Assembly: GCA_021730105.1 (NCBI GenBank)
Contig: CP072538.1
Coordinates: 124,001 to 188,000, forward strand
Source: Candidatus Ruthia sp. Plio_17_S18
Lineage (GTDB): Bacteria; Pseudomonadota; Gammaproteobacteria; PS1; Pseudothioglobaceae
DNA: 64,000 bases
Reading direction: 5' to 3'
Both the position numbers and the translations under genes were made by a program. Shown here in pieces: positions 1-9,259 of this stretch; the stretch's first letter is position 1; each line of letters starts with the position of its first letter. A model generated the notes under the pieces. That model had not been told where the DNA came from. It did not search any database and saw only the letters and a program-made list of their open reading frames with translations.

Positions 1-2
1 TT

Positions 3-482
3 TTGCCCGTGTTTTTTTTATCTAAGTCGCTAACGCTGATAGAAGGTGGTGCTATTGTTTCAGTGTATGCGCTTGTATGGGGTGGTTCTCAGCTGATTAC
101 TGGGCCTTTATCTGACAAAGTTGGACGCAAAGTGTTAATTGTTGGTGGTATGTGGTTATGCGGGCTTGGTTTGTTAAGCATTCCATATACAGATAATGTA
201 TTTTTATGGACATTGGAAGCTGGAATAATGGGTATAGGTATGGCCATGTTATATCCCACATTGGGCGCTGCTGTTGCTGATTTTGCACCAGTAGAAACAC
301 GGGGAACGCTACTGGGTATTTATCGATTTTGGCGTGATTTTGGTTATGCTGTGGCAGCATTAACACTAGGCATGGCTGCACAAATGACCCAAGCATTAAC
401 AGCGCCATTTTTATTAGCATCTGTTGCTATGATTGTGTCTGGGCTGTATGTTTTAATAAGGCTGCCAAATCGTAAAAACTAG
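3..482 (+). CDS. MFS transporter, C-terminal part (cut by window edge)
   Basis: The reading frame is open to the left edge, so the true start lies outside; the TTG at 3 is not a convincing start. The 159 visible residues hold about five hydrophobic segments and the MFS loop signature G-P-L-S-D-K-V-G-R-K (residues 34-43), so this is roughly the C-terminal six-helix half of a major facilitator superfamily exporter of the inner membrane. The substrate cannot be told. It ends 48 bases before nudE on the same strand. Confidence 0.8.
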   Translation: MPVFFLSKSLTLIEGGAIVSVYALVWGGSQLITGPLSDKVGRKVLIVGGMWLCGLGLLSIPYTDNVFLWTLEAGIMGIGMAMLYPTLGAAVADFAPVETRGTLLGIYRFWRDFGYAVAALTLGMAAQMTQALTAPFLLASVAMIVSGLYVLIRLPNRKN

Positions 483-529
483 CTTTATATTTGGCTGTTA
501 TTGTATCAATCAATGGCATAATACCAACC

Positions 530-1075
530 ATGCGTAAGAAACCCACAGTATTAAATATTAAAACTATTGCCACAACGCGTTTTTTCAATATTGAGGAAAT
601 GGATATTGAGTTTTCAAATGGCTCAAAGAGAGTATATGAGCGTTTAAAACCACCAGGCAATGGTGCAGTATTAGTCATACCGATGTTAGATACTAAAACT
701 GTGTTAATGATTTATGAGTATTCTGGTGGTACAGATCGATATGAACTCGCATTAACCAAGGGAAAGATTGATGATGGAGAAACACTTATTGAAGCTGCTA
801 ATAGAGAGTTAATTGAGGAAATTGGCTATGGAGCTAACCAATTAACTTTTATCAAAGAGATGACCATTGCACCGGGCTATCAATCTAGTATTACCTACAT
901 TGTACTAGCGCAAGATTTATATAAAGCGAGTGCAAAAGGCGATGAACCGGAGCCATTAGAGGTAGTAGCATTTAAGACGGCTGATTTAGAAAACTTGGTT
1001 TACAATGAGAATTTAACCGAAGCCAGAAGCATTGCAGCCTTATACATGGCAAGAGATGTAATTAACAACCAGTGA
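530..1075 (+). CDS. nudE: ADP-sugar/ADP-compound Nudix hydrolase NudE
   Basis: Hydrolyses ADP-containing compounds (NADH, ADP-ribose, Ap3A in the family) to AMP plus the other phosphate; cytoplasmic. The 181-residue product has a complete Nudix box at residues 78-100 (G-x5-E-x7-REL-x-EE-x-G). The N-terminal K-P-T-V-L-N and the late G-D-E-P-E-P-L follow the E. coli NudE pattern. I chose the ATG at 530 because family members begin just before K-P-T-[IV]-L-N; the frame is open upstream to 491 but that extension resembles nothing. It lies between an MFS gene and aat. Confidence 0.9.
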   Translation: MRKKPTVLNIKTIATTRFFNIEEMDIEFSNGSKRVYERLKPPGNGAVLVIPMLDTKTVLMIYEYSGGTDRYELALTKGKIDDGETLIEAANRELIEEIGYGANQLTFIKEMTIAPGYQSSITYIVLAQDLYKASAKGDEPEPLEVVAFKTADLENLVYNENLTEARSIAALYMARDVINNQ

Positions 1076-1086
1076 CACAATAGTCA

Positions 1087-1746
1087 GTGATTGCAATACC
1101 TAAGAATTTTGTTTTGTCATCTGTTGATACTCCTTTTGCAGATGTTGAGCTGGCGTTAGAAGAACCTAACGGATTGATTGCATTAGGCGGTGAATTAACA
1201 ACCCATCGGCTTTTAGAGGCGTATCGACAGGGAGTTTTCCCTTGGTATGGTGAATCAGAGCCAGTGCTTTGGTATTCTCCAGACCCAAGAATGGTGGTTA
1301 CTTTAGAGCGGCTTCATATTTCAAAAAGCCTTAATAAAACGATTCGTTCTGATAAGTTTGAGGTTAAAGTCGATACAAACTTTGAACGTGTGATTCACCA
1401 TTGTAAAATCATTCAGCGTAAAAATCAAAATGGCACTTGGATTGATCATGATATGGCACATGCTTATACTGAACTTCACTTGCAAGGATTTGCACATTCG
1501 GTTGAGGTGTATGAAGATTCTAAATTGGTAGGCGGGCTTTATGGCGTTGCTTTAGGACAGGTGTTTTTTGGTGAGTCTATGTTTTCATTAGTGCGAGACG
1601 CTTCTAAAATTGCTTTTGTGTATTTACTTATGAATATGCCTTATAAATTAGTTGATTGCCAAGTTGAGAATCCGCATTTAAAAAGTTTGGGTGCCTTTAA
1701 TATAAGGCGGCGTGTGTTCACTACACTATTAAAAGAATTAATGTAA
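1087..1746 (+). CDS. aat: Leucyl/phenylalanyl-tRNA-protein transferase
   Basis: Transfers Leu or Phe from tRNA to N-terminal Lys/Arg of proteins, marking them for ClpAP degradation (N-degron pathway). The 219 residues carry the family landmarks G-L-I-A-L-G-G (29-35), Y-R-Q-G-V-F-P-W-Y (46-54), W-Y-S-P-D-P-R (62-68) and F-F-G-E-S-M-F-S (160-167); length is near the usual 230. The start is GTG at 1087, 11 bases after the nudE stop, and the family motifs begin close behind it. Confidence 0.93.
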   Translation: MIAIPKNFVLSSVDTPFADVELALEEPNGLIALGGELTTHRLLEAYRQGVFPWYGESEPVLWYSPDPRMVVTLERLHISKSLNKTIRSDKFEVKVDTNFERVIHHCKIIQRKNQNGTWIDHDMAHAYTELHLQGFAHSVEVYEDSKLVGGLYGVALGQVFFGESMFSLVRDASKIAFVYLLMNMPYKLVDCQVENPHLKSLGAFNIRRRVFTTLLKELM

Positions 1747-1788
1747 AATAGTCTATGATTTAAATAAAACATAGGTCATATAGACAAT

Positions 1789-1920
1789 ATGGAAAAAATA
1801 ATTAAATTTGTAGTATTAGTCTTTATTGTTGTTGGTATTTCTGCTTGTGGCAAGATGGGCGAATTGGAACGTGTTAAATCGTCATTATTAATCCTGCCAA
1901 ACATCACTCAAACAGCATAA
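1789..1920 (+). CDS. lptM: Small lipoprotein of the LptM (YifL) type
   Basis: A 43-residue protein. Residues 1-19 are a lipoprotein signal peptide ending in I-S-A with Cys20 as the lipidated residue, followed by G-K-M-G-E-L, close to the C-G-x-K-G-P-L motif of LptM/YifL. LptM helps mature the LptD-LptE lipopolysaccharide translocon in the outer membrane. In many Gammaproteobacteria this tiny gene sits directly before dapF or lysA; here the lysA start is 6 bases downstream. The identification rests on motif, size and position. The mature part (24 residues) is too short for strong sequence evidence. Confidence 0.7.
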   Translation: MEKIIKFVVLVFIVVGISACGKMGELERVKSSLLILPNITQTA

Positions 1921-1926
1921 TCAATC

Positions 1927-3168
1927 TTGGGTTTTTCTTATCAAAATCACATACTACATGCTGAATCTGTTCCTATAACAGATTTGATGGATGCTTACGA
2001 ATCGCCACTTTATGTCTATTCTCGCACTGATATTGAGCATAACTGGCGTGAACTTGACCAAGCATTTGGCACACATTCGCATTTAGTTTGTTATGCGGTT
2101 AAAGCCAATTCTAATTTGGCAGTGCTTAATGTTTTGTCTAAAATAGGTTCAGGTTTTGATGTTGTATCTATTGGTGAATTAGAGCGCGTTTTATTTGCTG
2201 GAGTAGATGCATCCCGCTGTGTATTTTCAGGTGTGGCTAAAACAAATACTGAAATTAAACGCGCTTTAGAAGTGGGCATTTTTTGTTTTAATGTTGAGTC
2301 CATGGCGGAGATGAATCGCATTGAGCAAGTGGCAAAAGATATGAACGCACAAGCACCAATTTCGCTACGTGTTAATCCTAATGTTGATGCAAAAACACAC
2401 CCGTATATTTCAACAGGACTTAAAGAAAATAAGTTTGGTGTTGATATGGATGAGGCTGTTACTATTTATAAAATGGCACATGATTCACCTTATTTAATCG
2501 TAAAAGGGCTGGATTGCCATATTGGTTCACAATTAATAGAAGTGTCTCCTTTTTTAGACGCGCTTGATAAAATACTTAAACTAGTTGACAAACTTGATAA
2601 AATTAATATTCATATTACTCATTTGGATTTAGGTGGCGGTGTTGGCATTAAGTATGACAACGAACAAACGATTGATATTAATGCTTATATTGACTCAATT
2701 CTTGACAAAGTGGGCGATTTAAAAATTATTTTAGAGCCAGGTCGAGCAGTTGTTGGCAATGCTGGCGTATTTATTACCAAGGTTGAGTTTTTAAAGCAAA
2801 ATTCAGATAAGTCATTTGCAATTATTGATGGTGCAATGAATGATTTATTACGCCCTGCCTTTTATCAAGCTTATCATCAAGTATTGCCTGTTAATGAAAA
2901 TTCTAAAGGCATTGATGCTCATTGGGATCTAGTGGGGCCAATTTGTGAAGCAGGTGATTTTTTAGCCAAAAATAGAAAACTTTCCTTATCTGAAGGGGAT
3001 TATTTAGCACTCATGTCTGCTGGCGCTTATGGCTTTACCATGAGCTCAAATTATAACTCTCGCCCTAGAGTAGCAGAAGTAATGGTATCAGGCAATCAAC
3101 ACACACTAGTGCGAGAACGTGAAACCATTCAAGATTTATTTAACAAAGAGCATATGATTAATGATTAA
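1927..3168 (+). CDS. lysA: Diaminopimelate decarboxylase
   Basis: PLP enzyme converting meso-diaminopimelate to lysine, the last step of lysine synthesis. The 413 residues have the PLP lysine K59 in C-Y-A-V-K-A-N-S-N, H-I-G-S-Q (198-202), the glycine-rich phosphate loop G-G-G-V-G (236-240), E-P-G-R (270-273), C-E-A-G-D (340-344) and the late G-A-Y-G-F-T-M-S-S-N-Y-N-S-R-P-R. The TTG start at 1927 is taken because it directly follows lptM and gives the usual N-terminus (F-x-Y-x-N-x-x-L-x-A-E). Its end overlaps yhbY by 8 bases. Confidence 0.96.
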   Translation: MGFSYQNHILHAESVPITDLMDAYESPLYVYSRTDIEHNWRELDQAFGTHSHLVCYAVKANSNLAVLNVLSKIGSGFDVVSIGELERVLFAGVDASRCVFSGVAKTNTEIKRALEVGIFCFNVESMAEMNRIEQVAKDMNAQAPISLRVNPNVDAKTHPYISTGLKENKFGVDMDEAVTIYKMAHDSPYLIVKGLDCHIGSQLIEVSPFLDALDKILKLVDKLDKINIHITHLDLGGGVGIKYDNEQTIDINAYIDSILDKVGDLKIILEPGRAVVGNAGVFITKVEFLKQNSDKSFAIIDGAMNDLLRPAFYQAYHQVLPVNENSKGIDAHWDLVGPICEAGDFLAKNRKLSLSEGDYLALMSAGAYGFTMSSNYNSRPRVAEVMVSGNQHTLVRERETIQDLFNKEHMIND

Positions 3169-3463
3169 ATTAACCAACAACCAAAAAAAATTTCTTAGAT
3201 CAAAAGGCCATAGTCTAAAGCCTATCATAATGATAGGACAGCATGGATTAAGCGAGCCTGTTTTGGCAGAACTTAAGGCAACCATGGAAAAGCATGAATT
3301 GATAAAAATTAAAATACGTATTGACGAGAGAGAGCAAAAGCAAAAAATAATTGATAAAGTTATTGACGCTTCTAATGCTCACTTGTTACAAGTAATTGGC
3401 AATATTGTTGTGATTTACCGCAGCTTTGATGAAGCACCACAAATTATCCTGCCAAGAAAGTAA
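3161..3463 (+). CDS. yhbY: CRM-domain RNA-binding protein YhbY
   Basis: One hundred residues forming a single CRM (CRS1/YhbY) domain with the G-Q-H-G loop at 26-29 preceding L-S-E-P-V. Family members bind pre-50S ribosomal particles and act in ribosome assembly. It overlaps lysA by 8 bases and ends 7 bases before lpxB, so all three are probably cotranscribed. Length matches E. coli YhbY (97 residues). Confidence 0.92.
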   Translation: MIKLTNNQKKFLRSKGHSLKPIIMIGQHGLSEPVLAELKATMEKHELIKIKIRIDEREQKQKIIDKVIDASNAHLLQVIGNIVVIYRSFDEAPQIILPRK

Positions 3464-3470
3464 GCGTCCA

Positions 3471-4556
3471 ATGAGGATTGCAATTAGTGTGGCGGAAACT
3501 TCAGGTGACCTGATTGGCTCCAAGTTAGTTCAATCCTTAAAAAAACAAAACCCCGATGTTAGTATTGAAGGCTTGGTTGGGGATAAAATGACGGCTGCTG
3601 GATGTGTGCAACATTGGGATCAAAAGCAAGTCAATGTGATGGGCTTTAGCGAGGTTTTAAAAAAATTGCCGTCCTTATTGCATTTGCGAAAACTTATTAT
3701 TGTCTATTTTTCTAATCAAAAACTCGATGTTTTTATTGGTGTTGATGCGCCAGATTTTAATTTTGTAATTGAGAGAAAGCTTAAATCTCAAGGTGTGAAA
3801 ACCGTGCATTTTATTTCGCCTTCGGTTTGGGCTTGGCGCCAATCTCGGATTAAAAAAATCAAAAAATCAACTGATTTAGTACTGTGCTTATTTCCATTTG
3901 AAGTGGGTTTTTATCAAGCGCACAATCAAAGAGCGCTCTTTGTTGGGCATCCCTTAGCACAAAGTTTGCGACCTAGAAAGCCGCACATTAAGACAAAAAA
4001 TATTCTTCTAATGCCGGGCTCTAGGCAAAGTGAAATTAAGAGATTACTGCCTGAAATGTTGCTGGCAGCTAAAATACTGTCCGTGCAAGATCCAATGTTA
4101 ACCTTTCACTTAGCTTTAGCGAATGATGAATTATTAGATTGGGCAACTGCCCAAGTAGGGAATGCTCCAGTTGAAATTTCACTTGGGTGCGCATATGCGC
4201 GTATGTTAAATGCAGATTTGGCATTAGTTGCATCGGGCACTGCGGCGTTGGAGTTGGCACTGGTTGGTGTGCCTATGGTGGTTGTTTATAAACTGTCTAG
4301 CTTTAGTTATTTTATTGCTTCAAGACTGGTTAAGAATAAACATATTAGCTTGCCAAATATAATTGCCAATAAAAATTTAGTGCCAGAATTGATTCAAAAT
4401 AATGCCAGTGGTAACAATATCGCTAAACATGCCATGGCAATCATGAGTCGTAATAATAAAGCGTTAATCAAAGAATTTAATGCAATCCATCAACAGTTAG
4501 ACTTAGATGCTAGTGATGAGTCAGCACGCATTATTTATGAATTTATTAACGAATAA
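3471..4556 (+). CDS. lpxB: Lipid-A-disaccharide synthase
   Basis: Glycosyltransferase (GT19) that joins UDP-diacylglucosamine and lipid X to the lipid A disaccharide on the inner-membrane face. The 361 residues show A-E-T-S-G-D (8-13), G-V-D-A-P-D-F-N (90-97), S-P-S-V-W-A-W (116-122) and the nucleotide-sugar loop M-P-G-S-R-Q-S-E-I (181-189). The start at 3471 is chosen because the family begins within a few residues of [AG]-E-x-S-G-D. It overlaps the nadC start by 20 bases. Its presence implies lipid A is still made. Confidence 0.95.
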   Translation: MRIAISVAETSGDLIGSKLVQSLKKQNPDVSIEGLVGDKMTAAGCVQHWDQKQVNVMGFSEVLKKLPSLLHLRKLIIVYFSNQKLDVFIGVDAPDFNFVIERKLKSQGVKTVHFISPSVWAWRQSRIKKIKKSTDLVLCLFPFEVGFYQAHNQRALFVGHPLAQSLRPRKPHIKTKNILLMPGSRQSEIKRLLPEMLLAAKILSVQDPMLTFHLALANDELLDWATAQVGNAPVEISLGCAYARMLNADLALVASGTAALELALVGVPMVVVYKLSSFSYFIASRLVKNKHISLPNIIANKNLVPELIQNNASGNNIAKHAMAIMSRNNKALIKEFNAIHQQLDLDASDESARIIYEFINE

Positions 4557-5370
4557 ACACATTCTTAATAGTGTGGTATTGGCATTGTCTGAGGATTTTG
4601 GTACTGGTGATGTTTCTGCTGATTTGTTGTTAAATAAAGCAATCACAGCTGAGATTATATCAAGAGAATCCAGCATTATTTGTGGTATAGAATACGCACA
4701 AAGTGCATTTTTATCACTTGACGATAAAATCAAACTAGATTGGAAAGTTAAAGATGGTGAGTGTATTAATGCAGGACAAGTCTTGTGTGTTTTAATAGGC
4801 GCTTCCAAGGCCATTATTAGCGCTGAAAGGGTGGCACTTAACTTTTTACAGATGTTAAGTTCTGTGGCGACAAAAACTCATAACTTAGTGAATAAAATTA
4901 ATCACACCAATGCACAATTGCTAGACACTAGAAAAACCCTTCCTGGGCTAAGATTGGCACAAAAATACGCAGTAAAATGTGGTGGAGGTGCTAACCATCG
5001 TATGGGTTTGTATGATTGTATTATGCTGAAAGAAAATCATATTATTGCTTCAGGCTCAATCACCTTGGCAGTTAAATTAGCAATAGAGCAACACCCAAAT
5101 CTTCCTTTAATTGTTGAAGTGGAAAACTTAATACAATTACAAGAAGTGCTTACACTTAGTGGTGTAACTCGAGCATTGTGTGATAATTTTTCCATCAGTG
5201 ATTTAATACAAGCAGTTGATATGGCTAAAGGTAGATTACCCTTAGAGGCTTCTGGTAATATCAATGAAAACACCATTGTGGCAGTAGCTAATACTGACGT
5301 TGATTTTATTTCTACAGGCAGTATCACTAAGAATATTCAGGCAATAGACTTGTCTTTAAGATTTGTTTGA
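4537..5370 (+). CDS. nadC: Nicotinate-nucleotide pyrophosphorylase (carboxylating)
   Basis: Quinolinate phosphoribosyltransferase, making nicotinate mononucleotide from quinolinate and PRPP in de novo NAD synthesis. The 277 residues hold E-D-F-G-T-G-D (19-25), E-R-V-A-L-N-F-L-Q (97-105), D-T-R-K-T (130-134), K-C-G-G-G-A-N-H-R (147-155) and K-E-N-H (165-168), all lining the active site. The ATG at 4537 gives the usual start before L-S-E-D-F-G; an upstream ATG at 4507 would lengthen the overlap with lpxB. The 3' end converges with and overlaps cysQ by 15 bases. Confidence 0.95.
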   Translation: MNLLTNKHILNSVVLALSEDFGTGDVSADLLLNKAITAEIISRESSIICGIEYAQSAFLSLDDKIKLDWKVKDGECINAGQVLCVLIGASKAIISAERVALNFLQMLSSVATKTHNLVNKINHTNAQLLDTRKTLPGLRLAQKYAVKCGGGANHRMGLYDCIMLKENHIIASGSITLAVKLAIEQHPNLPLIVEVENLIQLQEVLTLSGVTRALCDNFSISDLIQAVDMAKGRLPLEASGNINENTIVAVANTDVDFISTGSITKNIQAIDLSLRFV

Positions 5371-6117
5371 GGCAAAGAAAATTGGGCTGGTTAAATCATA
5401 TTTGGTATTGTAACTTAGAGGCTTGCCATCTTGTCTAACAACACCGCCACCTGCGCCTTGTAAAATGCATACGCCAGCAGCAGTGTCCCATTCAGAACAA
5501 GGACCAAACCTTGGGTAGTAGTCATATCTACCTTCTGCAATAGCGCAAAATTTTAGCGCACTACCTAGTTGAGATACTTCATAAGTACTGCATTTTCCTA
5601 AATGGGCTTGCAATTGTTCGTTGTGTGACGACCAATGGCCAATGACAATTTTTAAAGGGTGATGGTTAGTGCGTACATTTAATGGTTGAATAACATCTTT
5701 TTGTTGTTTGAACGTTTTGTTTGCATCTGTTGTATAGTAGTGTGTTTTGCTTAATGGTGCATAAATCATGCCAAATATTGGCATGTGTTGTTTAATATAG
5801 GCAATACAAATACAAAACTCACCTGTGTGTTCAAGAAATTCGCGCGTACCGTCAAGCGGGTCAATTAACCAGTATTCATGCCACTTAGAACGTTCAGACA
5901 ACTCAATTACCTCAGATTCCTCTGAAAGTATAGGCGTGTTTGGCGTGAGTTTTGAGAGTGTCTCAATAATTAGTTTATGTGCGTTTTTATCAGCAATGGT
6001 CAGTGGCGTTTCATCTGATTTGATTTTAATATCAAGCTTACTTTTATAAAGTGACATAATCATATCTCCAACTTGAGTGGTTAACTTAATTAATGGCGGT
6101 ATGAGTAAATCAAACAT
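5356..6117 (-). CDS. cysQ: 3'(2'),5'-bisphosphate nucleotidase CysQ
   Basis: Mg-dependent phosphatase of the inositol monophosphatase fold that removes the 3' phosphate from PAP/PAPS. The 253 residues contain L-S-E-E-S (64-68), the metal site W-L-I-D-P-L-D-G-T (83-91) and the late metal motif S-E-W-D-T-A-A-G. The start is the ATG at 6117 (M-F-D-L-L), seven codons inside the longest frame. It is interesting that CysQ is kept while the assimilatory sulfate genes at 40-42 kb are decayed; it may act on PAP from other reactions such as acyl-carrier-protein loading. Confidence 0.9.
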   Translation of the reverse strand: MFDLLIPPLIKLTTQVGDMIMSLYKSKLDIKIKSDETPLTIADKNAHKLIIETLSKLTPNTPILSEESEVIELSERSKWHEYWLIDPLDGTREFLEHTGEFCICIAYIKQHMPIFGMIYAPLSKTHYYTTDANKTFKQQKDVIQPLNVRTNHHPLKIVIGHWSSHNEQLQAHLGKCSTYEVSQLGSALKFCAIAEGRYDYYPRFGPCSEWDTAAGVCILQGAGGGVVRQDGKPLSYNTKYDLTSPIFFASNKS

Positions 6118-6163
6118 GATTACATTATCATACCTCATTGGCTATGATAAGTATTGATGAAAA

Positions 6164-6240
6164 TGGTGGGCCTACTTGGACTTGAACCAAGGACCAATCG
6201 ATTATGAGTCGGTTGCTCTAACCAACTGAGCTATAGGCCC
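6164..6240 (-). tRNA. tRNA-Ile(CAT), lysidine-type (or elongator tRNA-Met)
   Basis: On the minus strand a 77-nt cloverleaf with a 7-bp acceptor (5' GGGCCTA, 3' TAGGCCC), discriminator A and encoded CCA, and T-loop GGTTCAAGTCC. The anticodon loop is CTCATAA, anticodon CAT. The sequence after the anticodon stem (TTGGTC) and the T arm resemble E. coli tRNA-Ile2 rather than elongator tRNA-Met, so I call Ile with C34 to be converted to lysidine by TilS, which is encoded at 21.8 kb. The anticodon stem has a C-A mismatch at 28-42. Confidence 0.75.
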
Positions 6241-6247
6241 TAAAGGA

Positions 6248-8059
6248 TTATTCTAGAAAGCTTTGTAATTTATGTGCACGAGAAGGATGTCTTAACTTGC
6301 GCAGTGCTTTAGCCTCAATCTGACGAATACGCTCGCGAGTAACGTCAAACTGACGACCAACCTCCTCTAAAGTGTGATCAGTGTTCATATCAATACCAAA
6401 ACGCATTTTTAATACTTTAGCCTCGCGAGGCGATAAGTTAGAAAGTAGCTCACTTGTGGTTTCTCTTAAGCTTTCCTTGGTGGTTATCTCAACGGGTGAA
6501 GATAGGTTAGTGTCTTCAATAAAATCACCAATATTAGAGTCCTCATCATCACCAACTGGGGTTTCCATTGATAACGGCTCTTTAGCAATTTTTAGAATTT
6601 TGATGATTTTGTATTCTGGCAGTTCCATTTCAATTGCTAATTCTTCAGGATAAGCCTCGCGGCCAAATTTTTGCAAGAGGTGGCGGCGTACACGATTAAG
6701 TTTATTAATGGTCTCAATCATATGAACTGGAATACGGATAGTTCGTGCTTGGTCTGCAATAGAGCGAGTAATGGCCTGACGAATCCACCAAGTGGCGTAA
6801 GTAGAAAACTTGTAACCGCGACGATATTCAAATTTATCAACCGCTTTCATTAATCCAACATTGCCTTCTTGAATTAGGTCTAAGAATTGTAATCCGCGGT
6901 TGGCATATTTTTTCGCAATTGAAATCACCAATCTAAGGTTTGCTTCAATCATTTGTGATTTGGCTTTTTTAGCACGACGATCGCCACGACGATACATTTT
7001 GTTTAGTGCTTTAAGTTCAACAATAGTGAGTTGCATTTCTTCTTCAAATTGTTGGAGATTTTTTTGTGCATAATAAATTTCATCTTTACTGATCTTTAGT
7101 TTTTCCTCAATTTTATCGTCTAGTCTGATGGTGCTAAGCCAGTCAAAATTGGTTTCATTATTAGAAAATGATTCAAAAAAATATAATCGATCCATGCCCG
7201 CATCTAAACATGCATTTTTAATGGTTTTTTCTTGTTTTTTGACTTGCTCCGTGCGGTTACAAATAACCTCTATCATGGTATTGACCAGTTTGGGTGCTAG
7301 GCGTAAGTCTGATAAACCTTGGGATAGTTGCTGACGCGCTTCAATTGTTTTTTTATGACGAAACCCAAATTTTTCGTTGGTTTTATTGTAAGTTTCGGAG
7401 TGTTTTGATACGGCTTCAAAACGGCCATGCACCTGATTTTCATCAGGTCCTGTGTATTCCATTTCTTCCATGTCTTCATATTCTTCATCGTCATCAAACT
7501 CACCTGCATCAAAAGCGGCTTTTTTTGCAGCAAAATCTTCTGCATCGCCTTGATAGCCGATAATCACGTCGGTCATTTTACATTTTCCTTCTTCTAGACG
7601 GGTGTATGCTTTGAAAAAGAAGTCAGTAATCACAGGGTATAAAGTAATGCTTTTCATGATTTCAAACACACCAGCTTCAATTTCTTTAGCAATGCGGATT
7701 TCATCTTCTTGCTCTAGTAAATCAACAACACCCATTTCACGCATGTACATCCTAACTGGGTCTGTTGTTCTGCCAAATTCTGAATCCAGTGCTGCAAGTG
7801 CTGCTATTGCAGTTTCTGCTGATGTTGATTGTGCTTTAGCACCAGATTCAACCACCAAAGTATCTGCATCTGGCACGGTATCAGAAACGGCAATATCCAA
7901 CTCTTCAAGAATCGTAACAATAGGCTCTACTTGTTCTTGGGTTAATAAATCTTCTGGCAGAATATCATTAATTTCAGAGTAGGTTAAATAACCTTTCTCT
8001 TTACCAACCATGATGAGTTTTTTTAGTGCTTGCTTGTGTGCTTTAGTTGTGGATTTCAT
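6248..8059 (-). CDS. rpoD: RNA polymerase primary sigma factor RpoD (sigma-70)
   Basis: Housekeeping sigma factor; 603 residues, close to the E. coli 613. Visible are region 1.1 ([14 protein letters not shown]), region 1.2 ([11 protein letters not shown]), an acidic non-conserved insert, region 2.3-2.4 ([14 protein letters not shown]), region 3 ([12 protein letters not shown]) and region 4 with the -35-binding helix ([18 protein letters not shown]). It starts 8 bases upstream of the tRNA gene on the same strand. No damage is seen. Confidence 0.98.
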   Translation of the reverse strand: MKSTTKAHKQALKKLIMVGKEKGYLTYSEINDILPEDLLTQEQVEPIVTILEELDIAVSDTVPDADTLVVESGAKAQSTSAETAIAALAALDSEFGRTTDPVRMYMREMGVVDLLEQEDEIRIAKEIEAGVFEIMKSITLYPVITDFFFKAYTRLEEGKCKMTDVIIGYQGDAEDFAAKKAAFDAGEFDDDEEYEDMEEMEYTGPDENQVHGRFEAVSKHSETYNKTNEKFGFRHKKTIEARQQLSQGLSDLRLAPKLVNTMIEVICNRTEQVKKQEKTIKNACLDAGMDRLYFFESFSNNETNFDWLSTIRLDDKIEEKLKISKDEIYYAQKNLQQFEEEMQLTIVELKALNKMYRRGDRRAKKAKSQMIEANLRLVISIAKKYANRGLQFLDLIQEGNVGLMKAVDKFEYRRGYKFSTYATWWIRQAITRSIADQARTIRIPVHMIETINKLNRVRRHLLQKFGREAYPEELAIEMELPEYKIIKILKIAKEPLSMETPVGDDEDSNIGDFIEDTNLSSPVEITTKESLRETTSELLSNLSPREAKVLKMRFGIDMNTDHTLEEVGRQFDVTRERIRQIEAKALRKLRHPSRAHKLQSFLE

Positions 8060-8096
8060 AAATTAAAGTTAATGTGTTTGACAAACCAAAGGATGG

Positions 8097-8125
8097 ATTA
8101 TACCCAAAGTTATCGGCTAAAAATC
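8097..8125 (-). promoter_or_regulatory. Candidate sigma-70 promoter of rpoD
   Basis: On the minus strand a perfect TATAAT occupies 8102-8097, about 38 bases before the rpoD ATG. The hexamer 17 bases further upstream (8125-8120, GATTTT) is a poor -35 match, so the call rests on the -10 box and position. Confidence 0.4.
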
Positions 8126-8160
8126 ATAGCCTTGTGTTGTGGTATTTTTCTATACGACTA

Positions 8161-9114
8161 TTATGTAAAAATAGTACTAATAGATTGCTCCTCGCTAATT
8201 CGTTTGATAACCTCAGCCATTGTTGGTGCAATGGATAATTGCCTAATTTGAGAGCAGTTGGTAGCATCGGTATTAAGTGGAATGGTGTTGGTTGTTACTA
8301 ACTCATTTAGCTCAGAGTTTTCAATATTATGAATGGCATTGCCAGAAAGAACAGCATGTGTGGCGTAGGCCACTACTTGTTTAGCGCCCCGTTGTTTCAA
8401 AACACTAGCGGCTTGGCAAAGTGTACCAGCGGTATCAACCATATCGTCAATCAGAATGCAAGTTCTTCCCTCAACATCGCCAATAACATTCATGATTTTG
8501 ACCATGTTGGGCGCTGGGCGTCGTTTGTCAATAATGGCAAGGTCTGCATCATTTAAGCGCTTTGCAGCAGCGCGTGCTCTTACTACGCCGCCTACATCAG
8601 GAGATACAACAACGATGTCTTGATAATTTTTAGATAGGATGTCTCCAATTAAAACAGGTTGAGCATAAATATTATCAATTGGGATATTGAAAAAGCCTTG
8701 AATCTGATCTGCGTGCAAATCAACGGTTAATATTCGATCAACACCTGCAGATTCAACCATTTTTGCGGCAAGTTTTGCTGTGATGGGTACGCGAGTTAAG
8801 CGTGATCTACGATCTTGTCTTGCATAGCCAAAATAAGGCACAACAGCGGTAATTCGTGCTGCTGATGAACGTTTAAGCGCATCAACGATAACCAAAAGCT
8901 CCATTAAGGTTTCAGCCGGAGAAGATCCACAAGTAGGCTGAATGATAAACACATCACAACCACGCACATTCTCTAATATTTCAACTTGAGATTCACCATC
9001 GCTAAATCTACCTACCAGTGCTTTACCTTGTACGATATTTAAACTAGAAATGATTTCGCCAGAAAGCTCAGGATTAGCATTACCGCTAAAGATTTTAATT
9101 TTTTCAAGAGACAT
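8161..9114 (-). CDS. prs: Ribose-phosphate pyrophosphokinase (PRPP synthetase)
   Basis: Makes PRPP from ribose-5-phosphate and ATP, feeding purine, pyrimidine, NAD, His and Trp synthesis (nadC and trpD in this window use PRPP). The 317 residues show the ATP-site stretch [10 protein letters not shown], the divalent-metal/PRPP signature [12 protein letters not shown], and the PRPP loop D-D-M-V-D-T-A-G-T. Length matches class I enzymes (about 315). In many Gammaproteobacteria prs follows ispE and a tRNA-Gln, as here. Confidence 0.97.
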   Translation of the reverse strand: MSLEKIKIFSGNANPELSGEIISSLNIVQGKALVGRFSDGESQVEILENVRGCDVFIIQPTCGSSPAETLMELLVIVDALKRSSAARITAVVPYFGYARQDRRSRLTRVPITAKLAAKMVESAGVDRILTVDLHADQIQGFFNIPIDNIYAQPVLIGDILSKNYQDIVVVSPDVGGVVRARAAAKRLNDADLAIIDKRRPAPNMVKIMNVIGDVEGRTCILIDDMVDTAGTLCQAASVLKQRGAKQVVAYATHAVLSGNAIHNIENSELNELVTTNTIPLNTDATNCSQIRQLSIAPTMAEVIKRISEEQSISTIFT

Positions 9115-9184
9115 AGAGGGTTAATAAATACTATTAAAGTGGTTAAATTATACGCTGATAAGAAGACACAACATAAAAAGAAGT

Positions 9185-9259
9185 TGGCTGGGCTGGCAGG
9201 ATTTGAACCTGCGCATGACGGGATCAAAACCCGTTGCCTTACCGCTTGGCGACAGCCCA
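9185..9259 (-). tRNA. tRNA-Gln(TTG)
   Basis: Minus-strand 75-nt tRNA: it starts T-G-G-G-C-T-G, has the loop TTTTGAT with anticodon TTG, T arm GGTTCAAATCC and encoded CCA. Its first 21 nt are also the last 21 nt of ispE: read as codons they give W-A-V-A-K-R-stop, the stop TAA coming from the D loop. It sits between ispE and prs on the same strand. Confidence 0.95.
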
